A stretch of 64,000 bases of DNA from Actinomadura sp. J1-007 (GCF_009793335.1 NZ_WING01000001.1:5580001-5644000); one strand, 5' to 3'; shown: positions 52,601 to 61,872, numbered from the stretch's first letter. Numbers and translations are program-made. Notes: generated by a model not told the origin, from the sequence alone.

Positions 52601-55336
52601 TCTGAGCCACGCCGGCTATCCCAACCTCTCCCCAGTGCCCCGCCGGAGCCGCGTCCGGCGCAGTTCGCCGCTCCGGTTTCAAGATCGTCCGGGCAGGCTG
52701 CCTCCGGCGATGACACCGATCCGCTCCGGGCAGAGGCCGAGTGGGCTCAGCGAACCCCGGAATCGAAGCGGATCACTGAGGAGGACCGGTTCACACTGGC
52801 GGACCAGCGGAATTTGATGATCATCCGCAAGGGGCGCCGTGAGGTGAGCTATCCCGTGGTCGGGGTTCGCGGTGAGGGCGCCCGATTCACCGACGCCGAC
52901 GGCCGTGAGTTCCTCGACCTGTGCATGGGCTTCGGCGTCAATCTGCTGGGACATTCATCGGAGCCGCTCACGGCCGTCCTGCGCACGTTCGAGGCGTCTG
53001 ACCTGCTGATCGGCCCGCAGTCGTCCACCGCCGGCGACGTTGCCCGCGGCATCGCGTCGCTGGCCGGTGTCGACCGAGTCGCCTTCACCTCCTCGGGGAC
53101 GGAGGCGGTCATGGGCGCCGTGCGCGCGGCGCGTGCGAAGACGGGGAGAGACCTCGTCGCGCTGTTCTCCGGGTCCTACCACGGGACTTTCGACGGCGTG
53201 CTGGTCGCTCCCCGAGCGGGCGGTGAGCGGGGCGAGACGACACCGCTGGGCCGGGGTACGCCGGCCTCCGTGGTCGAAGACGTCATCGTCCTGCCGTATG
53301 ACGACTCCGCGATTCCCATCCTGGAGTCCTGTGGCGACCGGCTCGCCGCTGTGCTCGTCGAGCCGGTCCAAAGCCGGCGCCCCGGGCATCAACCTGTTGA
53401 TCTTCTGCACCGCCTCCGCGCGCTCACCCGCGCACAGGGCGCCGCACTCGTATTCGACGAGATCATCACCGGCTTCCGGTGTCACCCCGCCGGCGCCGCG
53501 GCCTACTTCGGTGTTCATCCAGACCTCGTGACATACGGCAAGGTCATCGGCGGAGGCATGCCGATCGGGGTCATCGCGGGCGACGCGGAGTTCATGGCGC
53601 CCATCGACGGCGGACGCCGGCGGGAGGGCGACGGCGGGTTCCCGCAACGGCCGAGCATGGTGTTCGCAGGAACGTTCAGCAAACACCCCCTGGCCATGGC
53701 GGCGGCGCAGCAGATGATCCTGCATCTCGAGAAGGAGTCGCCTCGGCTTCAGAACTCGTTGTCCGGCCGGACTGCCGCGCTGGCCGAAAAGATTAACGCC
53801 CACGCATCCGCTAACGGGTTCCCCATCGGAGTCGAGTACTTTTCATCTCTCTTCCGGATCAATGTCGATGGCTCCCCGCTGTCTGAGGACATGTTCTATC
53901 TCGGTCTCCTCAATCGAGGCATCTACGTATGGGAGGGCGGCACCTGTTTCCTCAGCGCTGCGCACTCCGACGCGGACTGTTCAGAAATCGCTGAGGCGGT
54001 GGCCGAAGCCGCTTCGGAAGTCGCGTCGCGAGGTTTTTGGGACAAGGCACGAGCAGCGGGTGGGGTGAGCCCCGGGTGCGACCCGTCTGCGGTCGTCGGC
54101 GAGGCGCCGTTGACCGACGGCCAGAAGCTGTTGTGGATGTCCAGTGAGCTGGGTGGTGAGCTCGGCAAGGCATACCAGATGTCCGGCGTGCTCCGCATCG
54201 AAGGCACACTGGACATTGCGAAGCTCCAGCCTGCTCTCGAGCAGGTCGCTCGGCGGCAAGAAGCGATGAGGACCGGTTTCGAGCAGGATGGAGGATCGCA
54301 GTATTGCACCGCACGCGCAGTTCCGACACTGACGGTCACCACCCTCAGCGATGCGTCGCCGGGCGACGTCGAGGCGCTTCTCGACCGGTTCACGCAAAGG
54401 CCGACAGACATGTCGGCGCCTTCGCTGTTCCGGTTCCACCTGGTCCAGACCAACGAAGCGGCGTTCCTGCAGTGCACCGTGCCGCACGCCATCGCCGATG
54501 GTTGGTCGTTCAACGTCCTGTGGTCGGAGCTTTCGGCCTGCTACCTGAGCGGCGAGGCCGCCGATGCACTGCCCGCACCGGCGAGTTTTCTCGAATATGC
54601 GCGGTGGAAGCGCAGAGACGAGGACGAACGGTTCAAGGTGAACGAGGCCGTCTGGCGGCCGAAGCTCGACGCGGCATGGAGCTTGGTCCCACTGGTCGAT
54701 GGCGCAGGACCGTTCAGATCCGTCATGCGTGTGGATTCCCTCCGCCAGGAGAGCCTCGCGACCTTGCGCGATCTGGCGCGGTCCAGCGGATGCACTATGC
54801 ATACTGCCGGACTGTCGGTGGTGGCAGCCGCGTCGGCGCTGCTCACCGGCGACGCTCAGCCCGTCATGATGGCCCAGCAGACCGGGCAGCCCCGCCATAC
54901 CGGCAAGCCGCTCATGGGCTTCTGCGTCGACGTTCTGCCGGTGATCGTCGAACTGCCCGACGACAGGTCCCTGATCGATGTGGCGAAGGCAGTCCAGGCA
55001 CAGATGCTGGACGGCTCGGAGATTACGTCCGGCCTGTACCGCCTGCTGCAAGACAAGCGGTACCGCGAACTGCCGACCACCTTCACCGGGTTCAACTACG
55101 AAGTTCACATCCCGGAAACGATGTTCGGCGCCACCGCCGAATCACTGACGATGCCGCGCGACACCATACCGTGGCCCGCGATCATCACCATCGAAGAACG
55201 CAACGACGGAATCCAGCTGATCTCCGAGATCTCCGAAAGCAGTGCCCTTGCGCCGTTGGGGCCTCGGCTGGCAATGGCGGTGGAGCAGGTCCTCTCCAGT
55301 TCCGGCCGGCAGCTGGGAGAGCTGCGCCGTCCCTGA
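49613..55336 (+). CDS. PKS-aminotransferase-NRPS hybrid (KS-AT-ACP-AMT-C)
   Basis: I choose ATG 49613 (MREPLAIVGMACRVPGAADY), with AAGGAGAAG upstream; 1907 residues. KS: Cys182 (VQTACSSSL), His318 (EAHGTAT), His355 (NVGHLGP), all intact. AT: GQGG near 530, Ser612 in GFSLGE, HPFHS with His711; this is neither the HAFH malonate nor the YASH methylmalonate signature. ACP: Ser943 in LGYDSFLL. After a Pro-rich linker (~985-1045), a class III PLP aminotransferase: SSGTEAVMGAVRAARA, VFDEIITGFR, Lys1310 in TYGKVIGGG. Condensation domain ~1490-1905 with PHAIADG (first His is Pro). The order KS/AT-ACP-AMT-C matches mycosubtilin MycA-like enzymes that make beta-amino acyl chains and pass them to an NRPS. 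Confidence 0.92.
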   Translation: MREPLAIVGMACRVPGAADYRSLWVNIESGSTGMVEVGEQDRRREGVRLDPTVRNRYVPVAAPLDGYDEFDSGAFGISAGEAKGINLNHRVMMEVVLEAIEDAGCDPLRYPKSIGLFAAGGGASPGSVLQRIGDPQYGDVARPLKVSEAINWGALLDNDFLATRIAYPLDLRGPCLTVQTACSSSLVALHLACQSVLSGESDMAVAGGVNVEIHQRVGYYYQEGSVWSTDGYCRPFDRAATGTITANGAGAVVIKPLDQALSDGDAVHAVIRGSAINNDGRRKAGFTAPSVNQQARVISAALASAGVDGRDIGYLEAHGTATEIGDVVEWAAIERALGPDGVRCAIGATKANVGHLGPAAGVVALIKAALVLSHERIPPVANFVELNPRIKPSSARLFVPDGCSRWEEEDRPRRAGVSSMGIGGTNAHVVLEQAPVPEAVDEPIEVVCILPVSAASRCSLEETANRVAEFAAENPQRLRSLARTMRTGRRILPHREAFVVATRGAGFVSWRTGGRLAKRAPDSAIIFPGQGGRVGDLTAAAAEIDGFRDLLSQTLQCLPADDRPLVKGLLTGASETASGSRLAELAVLVQSVTVARSLLADGLGARSLCGFSLGEIAAGVVGGVFTLDEAAAVLSERARLLAAAPEGGMIRVRLSEKSVTRYLSTDVSPAIVPNGRDCMLSGEAAAIDAIADRLRTDGIACVRVPVKHPFHSAVLNGSVAEYTKAWSQVELRRPELRLMSPTTGDWLDEETARDPGFWASHLVRPVRFGEAMQRLRVNGTDLAYVMDSDAGVTPFVKEVFATDALAMATAKHAGYDAVSRARLLATAWSAGQDSVNLTTEQIGRRSGLDAAPVLVHAPTYAFDRSSQKEQPPVHTEAQSTPSSARPSPAAEDQTPPEAPIPTRSDVDTETIGDRVRRIVARLVGSTSEDTDLGVSFIELGYDSFLLIQLADALSTEFQTDIDVRQLYMDLDSCDGVIEHLKSVASTSGQSAPVAMESEPRRLSQPLPSAPPEPRPAQFAAPVSRSSGQAASGDDTDPLRAEAEWAQRTPESKRITEEDRFTLADQRNLMIIRKGRREVSYPVVGVRGEGARFTDADGREFLDLCMGFGVNLLGHSSEPLTAVLRTFEASDLLIGPQSSTAGDVARGIASLAGVDRVAFTSSGTEAVMGAVRAARAKTGRDLVALFSGSYHGTFDGVLVAPRAGGERGETTPLGRGTPASVVEDVIVLPYDDSAIPILESCGDRLAAVLVEPVQSRRPGHQPVDLLHRLRALTRAQGAALVFDEIITGFRCHPAGAAAYFGVHPDLVTYGKVIGGGMPIGVIAGDAEFMAPIDGGRRREGDGGFPQRPSMVFAGTFSKHPLAMAAAQQMILHLEKESPRLQNSLSGRTAALAEKINAHASANGFPIGVEYFSSLFRINVDGSPLSEDMFYLGLLNRGIYVWEGGTCFLSAAHSDADCSEIAEAVAEAASEVASRGFWDKARAAGGVSPGCDPSAVVGEAPLTDGQKLLWMSSELGGELGKAYQMSGVLRIEGTLDIAKLQPALEQVARRQEAMRTGFEQDGGSQYCTARAVPTLTVTTLSDASPGDVEALLDRFTQRPTDMSAPSLFRFHLVQTNEAAFLQCTVPHAIADGWSFNVLWSELSACYLSGEAADALPAPASFLEYARWKRRDEDERFKVNEAVWRPKLDAAWSLVPLVDGAGPFRSVMRVDSLRQESLATLRDLARSSGCTMHTAGLSVVAAASALLTGDAQPVMMAQQTGQPRHTGKPLMGFCVDVLPVIVELPDDRSLIDVAKAVQAQMLDGSEITSGLYRLLQDKRYRELPTTFTGFNYEVHIPETMFGATAESLTMPRDTIPWPAIITIEERNDGIQLISEISESSALAPLGPRLAMAVEQVLSSSGRQLGELRRP

Positions 55337-55648
55337 GAGAGGGGGTCGGCATCCGGGCTTCCTGTAGCTTTTGGACCTCGACCATGCACGGAAAGGCTGT
55401 AGGTCATCGCCGATGACCGTCAGACCTTGATCATCCTCGGAGCGCAGTTCAGCGTCGTGACCATTTGCGTGATCGACGCGGACCTATAAGATCACCAGCG
55501 GTGCGTCACGGGGCATCGAGACCCTGAGCGGTCAACGATATTCTTGCGGGCCGAAAGGGCAGTCCGTGCGATCACCGGTGTCGCCCAACAGGGTCTCGAT
55601 CAATGACCGCTGCTCCACCTCGACCGGTGAAGGGTCAAGTGTTCGATC
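55337..55648. other. Intergenic region before the ABC genes
   Basis: 312 bases with no gene. GAAGGGTCAAG at 55628-55638 may serve as a distant ribosome binding site for the ABC gene. No clear promoter consensus is seen. Confidence 0.4.
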
Positions 55649-57397
55649 ATGCAACGTATCCCCGGACTCGGCGCTGAAGGGCTCGACCATCGATCTCCGG
55701 CCAGGTATTTCTTCGCGCTCGCCGGAAAGCAGTGGGCCGCCACGATCTGGGGTTCGACGGCGTCCGTCATATCGATGGCGAGCCAGGCCTTGATTCCGGT
55801 CGCGATCGGTCGCGCAATCGACCTGGGCATTGCCCGCAACAACACTCGCGAAGTGGTCCAGTGGTCGATGGCCGTCCTGCTGCTCGCCATGCTCAGGTCG
55901 GTGTTCGGCATAGCGTTCTACCGGCATTCGGTCACCACACGCACGGTGACTGGTTGCCTGACCATGCGGATGGTGACGCGGCACGTCACGCGGCTCGGCG
56001 CCTCGCTGCCGCGGCGGCAGGGAGACGGCGATCTGATAGCGACCAGCACGGCGGACGCCGCGACCATCGGTCTCGGCCCGCTCTACGCGGGCCGGGTCCT
56101 GGCGTCCGTCGTGGCAGTCGCCGTTGTCACGGTGGCCATGCTCATGATCTCGGTTCCGCTCGGACTTCTGGTTCTGGTGACCATCCCGGTCCTCAGCGGC
56201 CTCAGCGGTCTCCTCCTGCGCCCCCTGCACCGACGCCAGGACGAGTATCGGTCCCAGCAGGGCCGGCTGGCCGGGCGCGCCGTCGATATCGCTTCGGGGC
56301 TGAGGGTTCTCCAGGGGGTGGGCGGAGAAAGGCGCTTCGCGGCGCGTTTTCGCGCTGATTCAGCGCGGTTGCGGCTCGCGGACATCGATGTGGCGCGCGC
56401 CGAAGCGGATCTCGAAGGAGCGCGGGTCCTCGTTCCGGGTCTGGTCACCGTGATCGTCACCTACACCGCGGCTCTGCTGGTGCTCGATCACCGCCTGTCA
56501 ATCGGCCAGCTGGTCGCGTTCTACGGGTTCGCGACTTTCCTCGTCCTGCCGCTCGCCGATTTGATGGAGGGCGCAAGCGAGGTCACCCGGTCGTGGGTGG
56601 CCGCCGGTCGAGTGACCAGGTTGTTGAACTTCGAGGCGCAGGACAGGGGCACGCCCGGTGTGCCCGTCTCCGCTCCGGAGGCCCGGGGCGGAGCTCACCT
56701 GACCGACGGCGTTTCAGGACTGACGGTCCCGCCGTCGACGTTCATGGCGGTCGCCTGTGCCGACGCCGCCGACGCCGATGCCCTGGCCCGTCGAGTGACG
56801 CGCTTCGAAGACTCCGGCGATCCCGCTTTGGACGGCATGCCTCTGTCGTCCCTGCCGCTCCACGTTGTGCGGTCACGTGTCCTGCTGTGCTTGAACAGTG
56901 ACCGATTCTTCGCGGGCACGGTACGAGAGGAGATCGCACCCGACGGAACGGCCGACGACGAGGAGATCGCCACCGCTCTTCGGATCGCTTGCGCGACGGA
57001 CATCATCGACGCCCTTTCTGCCGGTCTCGAAACACAGATGGCGGGTCGCGGCAGGACCTTTTCAGGCGGTCAGTTGCAACGCCTGAGATTTGCCCGCGCG
57101 CTGCTGGCGAACGCCGAGTTCACGGTCCTCGTGGAGCCGACCAACGCTGTGGACGCGTATACCGAGTACCGCATGGCAGAAAATATCGCCGGTTTCCACA
57201 GTTCTCCCTCAGTTGGGCGGAGCACTCTTGTTTTCACGGTGAGTCCTTCCGTGCTCCAGCAAGCGCAGCAGGTTGCCTATGTGGAGAACGCCCGCGTGCT
57301 CGCCATCGGCACTCATGAAGAACTTCTGGAGAGTCATGCGGCGTACCGGGTGCTGGTGGCGCGTGACGATGCCTCACAGGTAGGGATTGGGATATGA
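55649..57397 (+). CDS. ABC exporter half with degenerate ATPase domain
   Basis: 582 residues. Residues ~25-320 are an exporter-type six-helix membrane domain (ISMASQALIPVAIGRAIDLG; LASVVAVAVVTVAMLMISVP; LIATSTADAATIGLG). The nucleotide-binding part has lost its own ATP site: the Walker A position reads AVACADAADADALARR, Walker B reads VLVEPTNAVD without the Asp, and the H-loop reads VFTVSPSVL without His. It keeps a perfect signature FSGGQLQRLRFARALL (~470). It overlaps the next gene (ATGA). The two should form a heterodimer in which this half lends its signature to the partner's ATP. Confidence 0.88.
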   Translation: MQRIPGLGAEGLDHRSPARYFFALAGKQWAATIWGSTASVISMASQALIPVAIGRAIDLGIARNNTREVVQWSMAVLLLAMLRSVFGIAFYRHSVTTRTVTGCLTMRMVTRHVTRLGASLPRRQGDGDLIATSTADAATIGLGPLYAGRVLASVVAVAVVTVAMLMISVPLGLLVLVTIPVLSGLSGLLLRPLHRRQDEYRSQQGRLAGRAVDIASGLRVLQGVGGERRFAARFRADSARLRLADIDVARAEADLEGARVLVPGLVTVIVTYTAALLVLDHRLSIGQLVAFYGFATFLVLPLADLMEGASEVTRSWVAAGRVTRLLNFEAQDRGTPGVPVSAPEARGGAHLTDGVSGLTVPPSTFMAVACADAADADALARRVTRFEDSGDPALDGMPLSSLPLHVVRSRVLLCLNSDRFFAGTVREEIAPDGTADDEEIATALRIACATDIIDALSAGLETQMAGRGRTFSGGQLQRLRFARALLANAEFTVLVEPTNAVDAYTEYRMAENIAGFHSSPSVGRSTLVFTVSPSVLQQAQQVAYVENARVLAIGTHEELLESHAAYRVLVARDDASQVGIGI

Positions 57398-59178
57398 GGG
57401 TCCGCACACTCCCGGTCGCCGACAAAGAATTTGTTCGGGGCTTTATTCGACAGCTGGCGCGCAAGCACAGGAAAGAGCTGGCCGGGGTGCTGGCCCTGTA
57501 CGGACTAGCGGTGAGCAGCGGCCTGGCCGGCCCACAACTGCTCGGCACCCTTGTCCAGGACGCGCGAGACGGCACAACGGTCGGTCACGTGACGGCCGTC
57601 GCGGCCGCGCTGGCCGGATTCATCCTGGCGCAGGTGCTCTTGACTCGTGTCGCCTTTCAAGCAGCGGGGCGACTTGCCGCGACCGTCCAGGCCGAGATCC
57701 GTGTCAAGTTCGTCGAGGACGTGCTCGCGCTTCCGCCGGCCGTCGTCGAAGGAGCCGATGACGGCGACCTGGTGACGCGTGCCACGCTGGATGCGGACAC
57801 GCTGCGGCGCGCCTTGCAGCTGGCAGTCCCTCAGGTCGTCGAGGCCTTGGTGTGGATTGCCCTGAGCGTTATCGCCCTCCTGCTGGTATCCCCGTTGCTG
57901 GCACTCGCCCTGCTGGTCGTCTTCCCGCCTCTCCTGGCGGCGAATCGGTGGTACCTGGCCCGGGCACGCGCGGGATTTCTGCGCGAAGCCGCAGCCTCCT
58001 CCGGCATCACCGAAGGTCTGGATGCGACCATCCAGGGTGCGGCCACCGTTGAGGCATTCGGTCTGGAGGATCATCGGGTCCGCCGCGCGGAGCGCGACAC
58101 ACAGGCCTGGTACGAAGCGGTCGAGTACACGTTGTGGCTTCGGACGGTCAAGTACTCGACCGACTCGTTCCTCTTCACCCTGCCGGTGGCGGTCGCCCTG
58201 TTGCTGGGCGGATACGCCTACACCAAGGGTTGGGTCGGCGTCGGCCAGGTGACTGCCGCTACCCTCTATCTCCTTCAGTTGACATTTCCCCTGGAAACAC
58301 TGCTCGACTGGGTGGGAACACTCCAACAGGGCAACGCGTCGCTCGCCCGTTTGCTCGGCGTTGCGGACGCTCGATCCGAGAAATCGGACGCTAGATCCGA
58401 GCAGAAGCTCAATGGGCACGGCGTCGTTGCCTCCGCTGACCTCTCCGCCAGAGATCTCCGGTTCGCGTACGGCGATGGACCAGACGTCCTGCAAGGGATC
58501 GACCTTGCCGTGCGCCCTGGCGAGCGGATCGCCATCGTGGGGCCGACTGGGAGCGGTAAGTCGACACTCGGCCGGCTGCTGTCCGGGACCTATCCTCCGC
58601 GCGCGGGGACCGTACGGCTTTCCGGCACCTCCCTACATGAGCTGCCACGCGACGACTTGCGCAGGCGCGTACTCCTGGTGAGCCAGGACCAATACATCTT
58701 CGGTGGGACTCTTCGGGAGAATCTCGAACTGGCCGCCCCCCGCGTGGATCAGGACGCTCCAGGGGAGGCCGATGACACCGTTATCTGGAAAGCGCTGGAA
58801 ACGGTCGGCGCGGATGATTGGGTAGATGCCCTCCCTGAGAAGCTGGATACCGCGGTAGGCGCCGGTGGGGACGAACTGACCGATGCGCAGGCTCAGCAGA
58901 TCGCTCTGGCCCGGCTGCTCGTGGCCGATCCGCAGGTGCTGATCCTCGACGAGGCGACTTCACAAATCGATCCCGGTTCCGCCCGGCAGCTTGAGCGGTC
59001 CCTCGCGGCGGTGCTGAAGGGGCGAACCGTGATTTCGATCGCACACCGACTGCACACGGCCTACGACGCGGATCGAATCGCCGTTGTGGAGGACGGGCGC
59101 ATTGTCGAGGTCGGTTCCCATCAGGACCTGATCGTTCAGAACGGTGCCTATGCCCGACTATGGGCCAGCTGGGCGTGA
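57394..59178 (+). CDS. ABC exporter half with working Walker motifs
   Basis: 594 residues. The membrane domain is ~20-320 (VLALYGLAVSSGLAGPQLLG; VWIALSVIALLLVSPLLALA). The ATPase domain has Walker A VGPTGSGKSTLGRLLSG (~382), Q-loop VSQDQYIFGGTLRENL, Walker B LILDEATSQIDPG and H-loop ISIAHRLHTAYDADR. Its signature motif is degenerate: ELTDAQAQQIALARLL instead of LSGGQ. So this half binds ATP canonically but needs the partner's FSGGQ. The pair probably exports the product of the surrounding cluster, giving self-resistance. Confidence 0.9.
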   Translation: MRVRTLPVADKEFVRGFIRQLARKHRKELAGVLALYGLAVSSGLAGPQLLGTLVQDARDGTTVGHVTAVAAALAGFILAQVLLTRVAFQAAGRLAATVQAEIRVKFVEDVLALPPAVVEGADDGDLVTRATLDADTLRRALQLAVPQVVEALVWIALSVIALLLVSPLLALALLVVFPPLLAANRWYLARARAGFLREAAASSGITEGLDATIQGAATVEAFGLEDHRVRRAERDTQAWYEAVEYTLWLRTVKYSTDSFLFTLPVAVALLLGGYAYTKGWVGVGQVTAATLYLLQLTFPLETLLDWVGTLQQGNASLARLLGVADARSEKSDARSEQKLNGHGVVASADLSARDLRFAYGDGPDVLQGIDLAVRPGERIAIVGPTGSGKSTLGRLLSGTYPPRAGTVRLSGTSLHELPRDDLRRRVLLVSQDQYIFGGTLRENLELAAPRVDQDAPGEADDTVIWKALETVGADDWVDALPEKLDTAVGAGGDELTDAQAQQIALARLLVADPQVLILDEATSQIDPGSARQLERSLAAVLKGRTVISIAHRLHTAYDADRIAVVEDGRIVEVGSHQDLIVQNGAYARLWASWA

Positions 59179-59227
59179 GCTGCCACTCGTGGCTCGGGCT
59201 GCTCTTCTTCCTAGAGAAGGGAAAGTG

Positions 59228-60196
59228 GTGACGGTCTGGAAGAACACCCCCAAGGACTCGATTCTCGTGGGGTTGAGCCTGGCGCAGTTCGCTATTACCC
59301 CGCTACTGGCGATCTCCTGGGACGCGGTCTCGCTGCCAGTCAGGGTCGCGGGAGGGGCGCTGGTCACCTTGCTGATGACGTACAACATCATCGTCATCTC
59401 TCACCTGTTCACCCATGTGCCCTGGTTCGCGAGCGTTCGTCTCAATGCTGCGGTGTCAGTGGTCAACTCCGTCAACATCGGTCAGTCGGTCCAGGCATAC
59501 CAGTTGACCCACGTACGGAACCACCACCGCTTCAACAACGACCGGCAAGGTGATGACGGCACTACCCGCGACACCTCCTCCACGTACCGCAAGGGAAAGA
59601 ACGGTCAGCACGAACCGCTGCTGCCCTATGCTTTCGGCGGTGCCGTTGCCTCCATCGCCGACCGCGTCAAGGGCGTGGCTTCGGTGGTCCGCCTTTGGAA
59701 GGTCGGAGACAGTGAAGAAAAACTGCTTTCTCTGGCATCGCACAGAGAAATGCGGAGAGTCCGCGAACTCCGCCAGATTCAAGCCGACCGTACCGCGCAC
59801 AGCCTTTCCCTGGTGGTGTTCGTTTCGCTTTCCTGGCAGTGGACGGTCTTCTGCTATCTCCCCGCGTACTTCTTTGCGCTGACTCTGGTGAACGTCCAGA
59901 ACTACTACCGGCACTACGGCGCGAACCCGGAGGATCGCGCGTCGGATTCGGTGAGCCACTACAACCGTGTCTACAACTTCCTCACGTTCAATGACGGGTA
60001 CCACCAGGAGCACCACCTCAGGCCCGGCACGCACTGGTCTCAGCTGCCAGGGGTCAAAGACGACCAGCGGGTCAGACTGGAAGCGCAGCCCCGCGTCGTG
60101 AGCCCGGTTCCCGCCATGCTCGGCTTCCTCGACCGACGCCGGCCCCTGTTGCACGAACCCCTGTTGCACGAAGCCGAACCAGAAGGCATGCCTTGA
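59228..60196 (+). CDS. Membrane fatty-acid-desaturase-like enzyme 1
   Basis: I choose GTG 59228 (MTVWKNTPKDSILVGLSLAQ), behind GAAGGGAAA, giving 322 residues; GTG 59225 is equivalent. The three His boxes of the FA_desaturase family are HLFTH (59-63), HVRNHH (95-100) and HQEHH (259-263), with membrane helices between (LLMTYNIIVISHLF; WTVFCYLPAYFFALTLVNVQ). These di-iron enzymes desaturate or hydroxylate lipid chains with O2. In this cluster it likely modifies the acyl chain of the product, either carrier-bound or CoA-bound. The tail has a duplicated LLHEPLLHE. Confidence 0.85.
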   Translation: MTVWKNTPKDSILVGLSLAQFAITPLLAISWDAVSLPVRVAGGALVTLLMTYNIIVISHLFTHVPWFASVRLNAAVSVVNSVNIGQSVQAYQLTHVRNHHRFNNDRQGDDGTTRDTSSTYRKGKNGQHEPLLPYAFGGAVASIADRVKGVASVVRLWKVGDSEEKLLSLASHREMRRVRELRQIQADRTAHSLSLVVFVSLSWQWTVFCYLPAYFFALTLVNVQNYYRHYGANPEDRASDSVSHYNRVYNFLTFNDGYHQEHHLRPGTHWSQLPGVKDDQRVRLEAQPRVVSPVPAMLGFLDRRRPLLHEPLLHEAEPEGMP

Positions 60197-60321
60197 TGCC
60201 CGGTCCAGATGCAGGAGCCCGCCAAAGCCCCGGCCGTGTTCCCAGGTAAACCCCGTTGGTGGGGGAGGGAAGGGCGCCAGGCGCCTGTACAGCATGAGTC
60301 GCTTCAGGAGTGAGTATCAGC

Positions 60322-61872
60322 ATGACTGACCAGCAGCGAGAACTGCCCCCCGACCTGCTGGCCGCGGTCCTGGCCGGCGCCCGGCGCCACGGCGGACGGA
60401 TGGCCGTGTCAGCTTCCGACGGCAGCGCGACATACGCCCAACTGGTCGGCCGGGCCTCCGCGCTGGCCCGGGCATACCAGGAGCGCGGTGTCTGCCCGGG
60501 GGACCGGGTCGCGCTGGTTATGGCGCCTGGCCGGGATTCTGTCGCGGCTTCGTTGGCGGCGTTCATGACCGGTGCTGCTTATGTGCCAGTCGATCCAATC
60601 CAGCCGGCCCGGCGGCTCAGACAGGTTCTCGAAGGCTGCCGCCTTGTGCTGAGCCTGGACGTCTCCAGGGCGGTGACGGGCCTGGACATGGCCATCACAC
60701 CAGATCAGCTCGCCGGGGACTGGGCCCTGGCAGATCGGACGGCAGCGGCATCGTACAACCAGAGGCCGCTGGCCGACGACGTCGCCTACGTCATCCACAC
60801 TTCGGGCTCGACCGGCACCCCGAAGGGCGTCCAGGTCGGGCACCGTGGCGTAGTGAACCTCATCGAGGACGTGGACACCCGGGCGCCGGTGCCGGACCCG
60901 CACCGGGGAGCAGTCTGGACGAGTCCCGACTTCGACGTCTCGGTCTGGGAGACCTGGTCCCCGCTCTGCACAGGCGGCTCGCTCGTGATGGCGCCCGCGC
61001 GGGACAGGCTGGAAGCGAGCCGGTACCTGGACTTCCTGCACCGGGAAGAGGTGCACAGCGCCTACATCCCACCGGCCTTCCTGACGGACGCGCGCACCGC
61101 GCTGGAGGCGGACCCGCACTTCTGCGGCACGCTGACGCGCCTGTTCGTCGGCGTAGAGCCGATCGCGCTCGGATTGCTCCAAGCCCTGGTACGGGCTCGC
61201 CCCGGACTGTGCGTCGTCAACTCGTACGGGCCGACCGAAACAACCGTGTGCTGCACCCTGTTCACCGTTCCTGCCACCGGGGGAGACCCGCTCGCTCGCA
61301 CCCCGATCGGTACCGCGGTCAAGGGCAACACGTTGCTGGTGGTCGACAGCACCGGAGCCCTCTCGCCAACCGGTGAAGGGGAACTGGTGGTCCTCGGCGA
61401 GGGAGTGGCCCGCGGCTACCTCAAGACCCCCGATCCGTCCCGGGACGGATTCGCGCCCTGGCCCGGCTTCCCCGGCCGCAGGGCTTATCGGACCGGCGAC
61501 CTGGTACGCACCCTTCCGGATGGGAACCTCGTCTTCGTCGGCCGTGCCGACCGCCAGCTCAAGGTCCGCGGATACCGGATCGAACCAGGCGAAGTCGAGA
61601 CCGCGATACGCGCGGTGGTCCCCGTCCAGGAGGTCATCGTCGGCGCCCGCGACCTGCCGAGCCGGGGCCGGGCCGTGGTCGCGTACGTACGGATGCGCTC
61701 CGGGGCCGACTGGGACGCAGTCAGGGTGCGGCGCAGGCTGCGCGAGCTGCTGCCCGTCCACGCCCTGCCCGCCGAGTTCATCCGCATTGAGTCTGTGCCC
61801 CAGACCAAGAACGGCAAGACGGACTACGAGGCCCTGGCCACCCTGCCGCTGCCGGGTCGGCCGGCTCTCTGA
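60322..61872 (+). CDS. Free-standing NRPS adenylation enzyme
   Basis: I choose ATG 60322 (MTDQQRELPPDLLAAVLAGA) with AGGAG 12 bases upstream; 516 residues. Core motifs: A3 HTSGSTGTPKGV (~159), A4 FDVSVWETW, A5 NSYGPTETTVC (~300), A7 YRTGDLV, A8 GRADRQLKVRGYRIEPGEVE, A10 NGKTDY with Lys499. By hand alignment to GrsA the pocket residues are D-V-W-Y-F-G-S-V-C-K, a code I cannot match to a known substrate; the leading Asp argues for an alpha-amino acid. It should activate an amino acid and load the free PCP at 47665. Confidence 0.9.
   Translation: MTDQQRELPPDLLAAVLAGARRHGGRMAVSASDGSATYAQLVGRASALARAYQERGVCPGDRVALVMAPGRDSVAASLAAFMTGAAYVPVDPIQPARRLRQVLEGCRLVLSLDVSRAVTGLDMAITPDQLAGDWALADRTAAASYNQRPLADDVAYVIHTSGSTGTPKGVQVGHRGVVNLIEDVDTRAPVPDPHRGAVWTSPDFDVSVWETWSPLCTGGSLVMAPARDRLEASRYLDFLHREEVHSAYIPPAFLTDARTALEADPHFCGTLTRLFVGVEPIALGLLQALVRARPGLCVVNSYGPTETTVCCTLFTVPATGGDPLARTPIGTAVKGNTLLVVDSTGALSPTGEGELVVLGEGVARGYLKTPDPSRDGFAPWPGFPGRRAYRTGDLVRTLPDGNLVFVGRADRQLKVRGYRIEPGEVETAIRAVVPVQEVIVGARDLPSRGRAVVAYVRMRSGADWDAVRVRRRLRELLPVHALPAEFIRIESVPQTKNGKTDYEALATLPLPGRPAL

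Noticed and set aside
60409..61761. 450-codon open frame antisense to the adenylation gene
   Set aside because: A shadow of a gene with all A-domain core motifs.
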